Assembly (NCBI GenBank): GCA_024742655.1
Contig: JANSYB010000092.1
Span: forward strand, 1-7,429
Origin: Paracoccaceae bacterium
GTDB lineage: Bacteria > Pseudomonadota > Alphaproteobacteria > Rhodobacterales > Rhodobacteraceae
Direction of reading: 5' to 3'
Length of the DNA: 7,429 nucleotides
Made by a program: the position numbers and the translations under genes. Under the pieces are notes generated by a model. That model was not told the origin of the DNA. It was given only the letters and a program-made list of their open reading frames with translations, and did no database searches. Below, in pieces: positions 6,939-7,429 of this stretch. The stretch's first letter is position 1; each line of letters opens with the position of its first letter.

Positions 6939-6998
6939 TGGTTTTGATCTGGCGTGCCCCGACATGGGCAAATGTGTCAGCAATGTGGCACCGCCGAG

Positions 6999-7429
6999 TC
7001 AGCGTTCCAGAGGTGTTCTGGAAACGGCCTTGCCAATATGGCCGAGATGTTTGTCCCACGTGCCGCAACAGCCGCCCCACATGTCGATATGCGGGTGCGC
7101 CTGGGCCAGTTCGCCAAGATGATCGGCAAGCTCGACGGGATCGCCCTCTTCGAGGTGATTGAGTTTGCACAGGGCGATCTTGTCCATCATGGCCGCGTTC
7201 GGGCGGATGTTGCGGATGCGCTTGAACCAGTCGCCGGGTTCCACGGCGGGTGCGAATTCCAGCGGATGAGAACAATTGATGCCGTATCCCATGGGCTTCA
7301 TGGGGCCGGTTTCGGCGTCGGTGGCCTCGACGGCCTCGCGCAATGTCGGCCCGGACCGCAGGCGATGTTCGCTTGTCAGGGTGAAGGATATGCAGACCGG
7401 TATCCCGATCCGCGCGGCTGCCCGCGCCA
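6999..7429 (-). CDS. Homocysteine S-methyltransferase family protein (C-terminal part; N-terminus beyond the window)
   Basis: The minus-strand frame is open from the right edge to TGA at 6999-7001, giving 142 visible residues. The apparent TTG start at 7343 is internal, because the frame continues upstream with recognisable family sequence (GIPVCISFTLTSEHRLRSGPTLREAVEA). This family transfers a methyl group from a donor such as S-methylmethionine, betaine or methyl-folate to homocysteine and uses a zinc bound by three cysteines. The ligands are visible: the Cys in GINCSHP and the adjacent pair in WGGCCGTWDKH near the C-terminus. Between them is the IRNIRPNAA...LEEGDPVELADHLGEL stretch seen in bacterial MHT-type proteins. 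The donor cannot be judged from this fragment. It is followed on the same strand, after about 200 bases, by the carboxypeptidase gene, so a shared operon is unlikely. The family is confident; the precise substrate is not. Confidence 0.9.
   Translation of the reverse strand, partial: ARAAARIGIPVCISFTLTSEHRLRSGPTLREAVEATDAETGPMKPMGYGINCSHPLEFAPAVEPGDWFKRIRNIRPNAAMMDKIALCKLNHLEEGDPVELADHLGELAQAHPHIDMWGGCCGTWDKHLGHIGKAVSRTPLER

Larger units (their letters stand above)
6793..6998. other. AT-rich intergenic spacer, probable promoter region of the carboxypeptidase gene
   Basis: This spacer lies between two minus-strand genes. Its central part (about 6841-6950) is clearly richer in A/T than the flanking genes, with runs such as TTTTTT at 6923-6928. 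It holds a perfect 10-base palindrome, CAACATGTTG (6929-6938). A small hairpin, TGCCC/GGGCA (6955-6959 with 6966-6970), lies 29 bases past the end of the upstream minus-strand gene and has no T tract. The promoter for the carboxypeptidase should lie here, but no convincing -35/-10 pair can be named. No coding potential is seen. Confidence 0.45.

Noticed and set aside
6740..7162. Plus-strand open frame spanning the spacer, with several cysteines
   Set aside because: It overlaps the start of one minus-strand gene and the end of another, has no ribosome site of note, and shows no conserved pattern. The cysteines do not form a convincing motif.
7341..7343. TTG as the start of the homocysteine S-methyltransferase-family gene
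   Set aside because: The same frame continues to the window edge with family-like sequence (GIPVCISFTL), so this codon is an internal Leu and the gene is simply cut by the window.

Overview
This GC-rich window most likely comes from an alphaproteobacterium of the Rhodobacterales (Roseobacter/Paracoccaceae type). The reasons are high GC with strong third-position G/C, a ccoGHIS cluster behind a TTGAC-N4-GTCAA FNR-type box, and a D-Ala-D-Ala carboxypeptidase with a C-terminal SPOR domain. No taxonomic search was possible, so this placement is an inference.

Layout. Positions 3-836 (+) hold the 3' part of a LysR-family regulator of GcvA-like type; its first residues lie outside the window. A 100-base gap (837-936) carries a perfect FNR/FnrL-like palindrome and a Shine-Dalgarno sequence that favours a TTG start for the next gene. 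Positions 937-5202 (+) are a tightly packed four-gene operon, ccoG-ccoH-ccoI-ccoS. Its genes overlap (1 nt at G/H, 4 nt at I/S) or nearly abut (5 nt at H/I). A 120-base gap between convergent genes follows. Then, on the minus strand, come a penicillin-binding D-alanyl-D-alanine carboxypeptidase with a SPOR domain (5323-6792), a rather AT-rich spacer of about 200 bases, and the C-terminal part of a homocysteine S-methyltransferase-family enzyme (6999 to the window end).

How the genes work together. CcoG (membrane ferredoxin and cupric reductase), CcoH (assembly subunit), CcoI (P1B copper ATPase) and CcoS (small membrane protein) are the known maturation set for cbb3-type cytochrome c oxidase, the high-affinity terminal oxidase used at low oxygen. 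CcoG is thought to reduce Cu(II) to Cu(I), CcoI exports Cu(I) to the periplasmic side for CuB insertion, CcoS is needed for cofactor insertion, and CcoH stabilises the assembling complex. The FNR-type box directly before ccoG fits induction under oxygen limitation. The structural genes ccoNOQP are not in the window; a LysR gene occupies the position just upstream where they often lie. The minus-strand genes (peptidoglycan trimming; methyl transfer to homocysteine) are separate housekeeping functions.

I found no mobile element, CRISPR array, tRNA or rRNA gene, and no clear sign of an undescribed system. The points most worth a second look are the local regulation of ccoGHIS, its non-ATG start, and the spacer at 6793-6998.
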